Translations under genes and position numbers: made by a program | Assembly (NCBI GenBank): GCA_024642725.1 | Contig: JAHEAO010000028.1 | Location: 1 to 39,429 of the forward strand | Length of the DNA: 39,429 nt | DNA from: Paracoccaceae bacterium | GTDB lineage: Bacteria; Pseudomonadota; Alphaproteobacteria; Rhodobacterales; Rhodobacteraceae | Direction of reading: 5' to 3' | The notes under the pieces: generated by a model | What the model was told of the DNA's origin: nothing | The model's input: the letters and a program-made list of their open reading frames with translations, nothing else | Databases searched by the model: none | In this document: positions 35,021 through 39,429 of the stretch, piece by piece | Layout: every line of letters begins with the position of its first letter | How positions within the stretch are numbered: the stretch's first letter is position 1

Positions 35021-35683
35021 ATGTCGCGGCGATTGAATCTTCCTGACAGTGCCAGTGTCGCCGAATCATCGGCAGACGGTCGCATGTTCGCCCCCTCGAC
35101 CGCACGAAATGCGGCAGCGATTCTGGAGGTTGTGGCAAGGTTCGCACCCGAATCCGGAACCGGTTTGGAAATTGCCAGCGGCACTGGTGAACATGTCGCG
35201 CAATTCGCTGAGGCCCTGCCCGGCCTGACCTGGCAACCTTCAGACATAGATCCTGACCGGATCGCCAGCATCCGGGCTTGGACAAGGGAATTGCCGAATG
35301 TCCATGATCCGATCCGGCTCGATGTGACTGAAACGGGTTGGTCCGGTCCGCTGGCATCGCCCAACCTGATCTTCCTGTCCAATCTTCTGCATCTGATCAG
35401 TCAGCCCGAGGCCCAGACCGCCGTGACAGAGGCAGCACGACTTCTGGCCCCCGGAGGCTGGTTCTTGGTTTACGGCCCATTCCGCAGGGGAATCGATTTC
35501 GCGAGCCAAGGAGACCACGCTTTCGACGCAAGTCTAAGGTCGCAAGATCCCGAGATCGGCTACAAGCCGTTTGAGACTGTACAGGCCTGGCAATCCCAAA
35601 ACGGATTGCAGGACCTGTCAGTCACGAACATGCCAGCCAACAACCTGATACTCGCGGGACGACGCCCTATTACCACGACCTAG
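35021..35683 (+). CDS. DUF938 family SAM-dependent methyltransferase-like protein
   Basis: This 220-residue cytosolic protein has the Rossmann SAM-binding loop GLEIASGTGEHVAQFA (about 48-63), an acidic residue after strand 2 (QPSDIDPDR), the PNLIFLSNLLHLIS segment and LAPGGWFLVYGPFRRG. It matches DUF938, a methyltransferase-fold family without an assigned substrate. GAGAGTGAAC lies shortly before the ATG. It is divergent from the short Hint gene and ends by sharing CTAG with the convergent GcvT-fusion gene, so it is a stand-alone unit. Confidence 0.88.
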   Translation: MSRRLNLPDSASVAESSADGRMFAPSTARNAAAILEVVARFAPESGTGLEIASGTGEHVAQFAEALPGLTWQPSDIDPDRIASIRAWTRELPNVHDPIRLDVTETGWSGPLASPNLIFLSNLLHLISQPEAQTAVTEAARLLAPGGWFLVYGPFRRGIDFASQGDHAFDASLRSQDPEIGYKPFETVQAWQSQNGLQDLSVTNMPANNLILAGRRPITTT

Positions 35684-38169
35684 CCATCGATCCGGATCAC
35701 TGCGTTGCTCGGATCATAGGGACTGTCCTCGACCACCTCGGCGTCCCAGAGCTGGTTCTGCATCCGCACCTTAAGCTTCTGGCCGGTCTTGGCCAGATCC
35801 GGCTGCACATAGCCCATCCCGATCTGCTTGCCGAAATGAACCGAGTAACCACCGGACGTCAGGCGCCCGACCTTGGTATCGCCGTGATAGAGCGCTTCGC
35901 GACCCCACGGGTCGGCGTCCTTCGGGCCGTCAATCAGTAGCGTGACGCACATCGAACGGATGCCGATCTTCACCATCGCGTCCTTGCCGTGGAAGTCCTT
36001 CTCAAGATCGACGAAACGGTCCAGGCCCGCCTCGAGCGGGGTTGCGTCACGTCCAAGTTCGGTCCCGAAAGCCCGATATGATTTCTCTTGCCGCAGCCAG
36101 TTTTGTGCGCGCGCGCCAGCCAGCTTCAGCCCGTGCTTTTCACCGGCTGTCATCAGCTGGTCCCAGAGGTAATTCTGCATCTCGATCGGATGGTGCAATT
36201 CCCATCCCAACTCGCCGGTATAGGCTACCCGGATTGCGCGGACCGGGCACATGCCAAGCTCGATATCGCGCATGGAAAGCCACGGGAAACGCTTGTTCGA
36301 CAAAGCTGTTTCGGGATCAGCATCCTTGATGATCTCCTTCAGGACGTCGCGGGACCTTGGGCCGGCGATAGCAAATACGCCCCATTGCGTTGTCACATCA
36401 TGGATGTCGATGTGACCGAACTCGCCAGACTTGTCCGCAGCGGCTTTCTTGAGAAAATCGGCGTCGTAGGCCGTCCATGCACCGGCCGAGACGAGGTAAT
36501 ATTCGTTCTCGGCCAGCCGAACGATCGTGTATTCGGTCCGCGTTGTGCCGGTGTCGGTCAAAGCGTAGGTCAAATTGATCCGACCGATCTTCGGCAGTCT
36601 GTTGCAGGTGAACCAATCGAGAAACTGGGTTGCACCCGGGCCGCGAACCAAGTGCTTGGTAAAGGCCGTCGCGTCGATCAAGCCGGCCGTCTCACGGATC
36701 GCCCTGGCCTCTTTTTCAGCATATTGCCACCATCCGCCGCGTCTGAAACTGCGGCTGGCATGGTCATCAAACCCCAGGGGCGCATAGTAATTCGGACGTT
36801 CCCAACCGTTCACGCAGCCGAACTGCGCGCCGAGCGCTTTCTGGCGGTCGTAGGCCGGTGCCGTGCGCAGCGGCCGGCAGGCTTCGCGCTCCTCATCGGG
36901 ATGGTGCAGGATGAACACGTGGGAATAGCACTCTTCATTCTTGCGAGCGGCATATTCCGTCGTCATCCAACTGCCGTAACGCTTGGGGTCAAGGCTGGCC
37001 ATGTCGATTTCGGCTTCGCCTTCCGTCATCATCTGGGCAAGATACTTGCCAGTGCCTCCGGCGGCTGTGATCCCAAAGGAAAAGCCCTCGGCCAGCCACA
37101 TATTGCGCAGTCCGGGTGCGGGTCCGACCAATGGGTTTCCATCCGGTGTGTAACAGATCGGGCCGTTGAAATCGTCTTTCAATCCAACCTCTTCCGAGGT
37201 CGGGATCCGGTGGATCATCGACATGTATTCCTCTTCGATCCGCTCAAGGTCCAGCGGAAAGAGATCTGCGCGGAAGCTGTCCGGCACGGTGTATTCGAAC
37301 CGCGCCGGGGCACCGTATTCATAGGGTCCGAGGATCCAGCCCTTGCGCTCCTCACGGACATACCACTTGGCGTCGGCATCGCGCAGCACCGGATGCTCGG
37401 GGTTTCCTGCCGCGCGCCATTCGACCAGCGCCGGGTCCGGCTCTGTCACGACATACTGGTGTTCGACCGGGATCGCTGGGATCTTGATGCCCAACAACTT
37501 GGCGGTCCGCTGCGCATGGTTGCCCGTGGCGGTGACGACATGCTCAGCGGTGATTTCGGATTTCTCGTTCGAGGCGACCAGGTTGCCGCCCTTCTCGACC
37601 ATCTTGGTGATCGACACGACCCATTCAGCGCCGGTCCAGCGGTAGCCATCGACCTGCCACTTGCGCTCGATCGTGCAGCCGTGCTGTCGCGCGCCTTTGG
37701 CCATGGCCTGCGTCACGTCGGCGGGGTTGATATAGCCGTCGGTCGGGTGAAAGATCGCGCCTTTCAGATCGTCGGTGCGGACCAGCGGCCAGCGCTCCTT
37801 GATCTGTGCCGGGGTCAGCCATTCATATGGAATGCCGACCGTCTCGGCGGTCGAGGCATAGAGCATATACTCGTCCATCCGGTCCTGCGTTTGCGCCATC
37901 CGCAGGTTGCCGACGACGGCAAAGCCGGCATTCAATCCGGTTTCCGCCTCAAGGCGCTTGTAGAACTCGACCGAATAGTCGTGGATATGGCTTGTCGCAT
38001 AACCCATGTTGAACAGCGGCAGCAGTCCGGCCGCATGCCAGGTGGAACCACTTGTCAGTTCGTCCCGTTCCAGCAGCAACGTGTCCCACCCTGCTTTCGC
38101 CAGATGGTAGGCGATCCCCGTTCCGACGGCGCCGCCGCCAACCACCAGCGCCTTGACATGCGTTTTCAT
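35680..38169 (-). CDS. FAD-dependent dimethylglycine/sarcosine dehydrogenase-like protein with GcvT domain
   Basis: In this 829-residue protein, residues 1-380 are a DAO-type FAD domain (GGGAVG at 11-16). SGSTWHAAG at 40-48 contains His45, corresponding to the covalently flavinylated histidine of dimethylglycine and sarcosine dehydrogenases. A short FAO_M linker (about 380-430) follows, then a GcvT aminomethyltransferase domain (about 440-710) and its C-terminal barrel. The architecture fits oxidative N-demethylation with capture of the methyl carbon on tetrahydrofolate as 5,10-methylene-THF. GGAGAG lies 8 bases before the ATG. The substrate (dimethylglycine, sarcosine or another N-methyl compound) cannot be fixed. 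It is divergent from panC-panB, whose product PanB consumes methylene-THF. Confidence 0.92.
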   Translation of the reverse strand: MKTHVKALVVGGGAVGTGIAYHLAKAGWDTLLLERDELTSGSTWHAAGLLPLFNMGYATSHIHDYSVEFYKRLEAETGLNAGFAVVGNLRMAQTQDRMDEYMLYASTAETVGIPYEWLTPAQIKERWPLVRTDDLKGAIFHPTDGYINPADVTQAMAKGARQHGCTIERKWQVDGYRWTGAEWVVSITKMVEKGGNLVASNEKSEITAEHVVTATGNHAQRTAKLLGIKIPAIPVEHQYVVTEPDPALVEWRAAGNPEHPVLRDADAKWYVREERKGWILGPYEYGAPARFEYTVPDSFRADLFPLDLERIEEEYMSMIHRIPTSEEVGLKDDFNGPICYTPDGNPLVGPAPGLRNMWLAEGFSFGITAAGGTGKYLAQMMTEGEAEIDMASLDPKRYGSWMTTEYAARKNEECYSHVFILHHPDEEREACRPLRTAPAYDRQKALGAQFGCVNGWERPNYYAPLGFDDHASRSFRRGGWWQYAEKEARAIRETAGLIDATAFTKHLVRGPGATQFLDWFTCNRLPKIGRINLTYALTDTGTTRTEYTIVRLAENEYYLVSAGAWTAYDADFLKKAAADKSGEFGHIDIHDVTTQWGVFAIAGPRSRDVLKEIIKDADPETALSNKRFPWLSMRDIELGMCPVRAIRVAYTGELGWELHHPIEMQNYLWDQLMTAGEKHGLKLAGARAQNWLRQEKSYRAFGTELGRDATPLEAGLDRFVDLEKDFHGKDAMVKIGIRSMCVTLLIDGPKDADPWGREALYHGDTKVGRLTSGGYSVHFGKQIGMGYVQPDLAKTGQKLKVRMQNQLWDAEVVEDSPYDPSNAVIRIDG

Positions 38170-38277
38170 AGGACGACTCTCCGTCAGGTTTCCTTGCTGC
38201 GCCTAAATTGCCCAAAGCCGCCTGAAAGGGAAACAGGGAGCCGACCCAACATAGCGCGAAACCGACAGCGGCGAAGC

Positions 38278-38306
38278 TTGCCCAGTCTTTGACGCGGTCG
38301 TATAGA
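38278..38306 (+). promoter_or_regulatory. Candidate promoter for panC-panB
   Basis: TTGCCC (38278-38283) and TATAGA (38301-38306) are 17 bases apart and 26 bases before the panC ATG. Both hexamers match the consensus at four of six positions. Confidence 0.42.
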
Positions 38307-38331
38307 TCGTGGAACCGCATCGGGGGGCGCC

Positions 38332-39192
38332 ATGAAAGTCTGCACTACCAAGGTCGAGACGCGTTCCGTCCTGTCGAGTTTCCGCAAGGCGGGACAGACA
38401 ATCGGCCTGGTTCCGACAATGGGATACCTGCACGAAGGTCACATGGCACTGGTTCGCGCCGCCACGGCGGAATGCGACCGGGTGGTCGTCTCGATCTTCG
38501 TCAATCCCACTCAATTCGGCCCGAAAGAGGACCTGGCAAGCTATCCGCGTGACACGGATAGAGATCTTGAGCTGCTGCATGCCGCGGGCGTGGATGCTGT
38601 TTTCATGCCGTCGCCAGAAGAGATGTATCATGTTGATAATCAAACAATTGTCGACACGGTTGGCCTGTCGAAGGTCCTGATCGGCAAGCTTCGTCCGGGA
38701 CATTTCCGCGGTGTCGCGACGGTCGTTTGCAAGCTGCTGAACATCACCCAGCCCGACCGTGCTTTTTTCGGCAAGAAGGACTATCAGCAACTGCGGGTCA
38801 TCAAGACCATGGTCCGCGATCTCGACATTCCGGTTCGCATAATCGGTGTGTCGACGATCCGCGAGGCCGACGGCTTGGCCATGTCATCGCGCAATGTCCG
38901 GCTGACACCAGCCGATCGGAAAGCCGCCGCGGTTCTGTCTAAGTCATTGAATTTCGCAGATCAAATAGCGGGAAGCGGCATCACGTCGCGGCAGTTGGAG
39001 CGCGAAGTCCGCGATATGATCGATGCCGAACCGCGCGCCAATGTGCAATCCGTCGATGTCCGGGACGCCGAGTCTCTGGGCCCGGTTCGGGGCCGGATCA
39101 CGACCCCGGTCGTGGTTCTGCTTGCAGTCCGCTTCGGCGATGTTTTACTTATAGATCAACGTGTTATTTCACCGGAGAAAGGCCAGAGATGA
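38332..39192 (+). CDS. panC: Pantoate-beta-alanine ligase
   Basis: This 286-residue cytosolic enzyme joins pantoate and beta-alanine using ATP to make pantothenate. It has the nucleotidyltransferase motif HEGH (His34, His37) in [26 protein letters not shown], the [10 protein letters not shown] substrate loop and the MSSRN (KMSKS-like) motif. A G-rich sequence precedes the ATG. The stop overlaps panB by ATGA, giving the order panC-panB. No panD or panE is seen in the window. Confidence 0.96.
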   Translation: MKVCTTKVETRSVLSSFRKAGQTIGLVPTMGYLHEGHMALVRAATAECDRVVVSIFVNPTQFGPKEDLASYPRDTDRDLELLHAAGVDAVFMPSPEEMYHVDNQTIVDTVGLSKVLIGKLRPGHFRGVATVVCKLLNITQPDRAFFGKKDYQQLRVIKTMVRDLDIPVRIIGVSTIREADGLAMSSRNVRLTPADRKAAAVLSKSLNFADQIAGSGITSRQLEREVRDMIDAEPRANVQSVDVRDAESLGPVRGRITTPVVVLLAVRFGDVLLIDQRVISPEKGQR

Positions 39193-39429
39193 GCACCGAA
39201 ACGCAAAAGCCCGTCCGCCGCATCACCGCGCCGCAGATCACCGCTATGAAGGGCGGAGACCCGATCGTTTCCTTGACGTCCTATCACGCGCACACGGCGG
39301 CCATCGTCGATAAATATGCCGATTTCATTCTGGTGGGCGACAGCCTTGGCATGGTCATGCATGGCATGGAAACGACCGTCGGCGTCCCCCTTAACCTTAT
39401 GATTATGCATGGAAAAGCTGTTGTTCGCG
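39189..39429 (+). CDS. panB: 3-Methyl-2-oxobutanoate hydroxymethyltransferase (cut by window edge)
   Basis: The first 80 residues are present. They show the [25 protein letters not shown] start and [18 protein letters not shown], the metal- and substrate-binding segment of PanB. The enzyme transfers a hydroxymethyl group from 5,10-methylene-THF to alpha-ketoisovalerate to make ketopantoate, the first step of pantothenate synthesis. It overlaps panC by ATGA and continues beyond the right edge. Confidence 0.94.
   Translation, partial: MSTETQKPVRRITAPQITAMKGGDPIVSLTSYHAHTAAIVDKYADFILVGDSLGMVMHGMETTVGVPLNLMIMHGKAVVR

Noticed and set aside
36088-38292. A 734-codon open frame on the plus strand, antisense to the GcvT-fusion gene
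   Set aside because: It lies almost entirely opposite a gene with clear family motifs. Its composition (Arg/Gly/His/Val-rich, no domain) is what GC-rich antisense frames give, and no ribosome binding site was seen.

Overview
This window looks like chromosomal core sequence from a marine-type Rhodobacteraceae (Roseobacter-group alphaproteobacterium). That placement is inferred from protein content and style: high GC, many ATGA/TGATG start-stop overlaps, a short-form HisG that needs HisZ, a class II ribonucleotide reductase (NrdJ), DUF2125, DUF1489 and DUF938 proteins, Hint-domain proteins, and a long FAD/GcvT demethylating dehydrogenase. No mobile element, CRISPR array, tRNA or rRNA was found. 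Coding density is very high and no gene-free gap exceeds about 260 bases.

Left part (1-9.3 kb): a minus-strand pair encodes an ExbB/TolQ/MotA-like membrane protein and a MotB/OmpA-like coiled-coil protein that runs off the left edge. Next come a ChaC-type gamma-glutamylcyclotransferase (minus), a plus-strand pair (DUF2125 protein, YcaQ/AlkX-like DNA glycosylase), and a tightly overlapped minus-strand operon hisC - prephenate/arogenate dehydrogenase - extensin-like protein.

Middle part (9.2-22.7 kb): rpsD with a strong promoter, a structured leader and an intrinsic terminator; a Hint-domain protein with a CtrA-like box upstream; nrdJ with its own promoter; a DUF1489 gene; the minus operon hisS-hisZ-hisG-HAD phosphatase; slyX; a TauE/SafE permease; and dnaE.

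Right part (22.8-34.2 kb): a long plus-strand purine operon. It holds xdhA-xdhB-xdhC (xanthine dehydrogenase and its cofactor-insertion chaperone), followed without a gap by a BMP-type nucleoside/purine ABC transporter (ATPase, two permeases, periplasmic binding protein) and a strong terminator. An aldo/keto reductase and a FAD-dependent amino-acid-oxidase-like protein follow. The logic is import of purines or nucleosides and oxidation of hypoxanthine/xanthine to urate.

End (34.2-39.4 kb): a second, short Hint-like protein lacking the catalytic cysteine, a DUF938 methyltransferase-like protein, and a dimethylglycine/sarcosine-dehydrogenase-like GcvT-fusion enzyme. The last is divergent from panC-panB (pantothenate synthesis; panB is cut by the right edge). 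The demethylase is expected to make 5,10-methylene-THF, which PanB consumes, so this divergent arrangement may be functional.

Most functions are housekeeping. The less ordinary points are the stator-like pair with a long periplasmic coiled coil, the rpsD leader, the two Hint proteins (one degenerate, with a hairpin over its ribosome binding site), the operator-like palindromes near nrdJ and xdhA, and three convergent gene pairs that share one CTAG for both stop codons.
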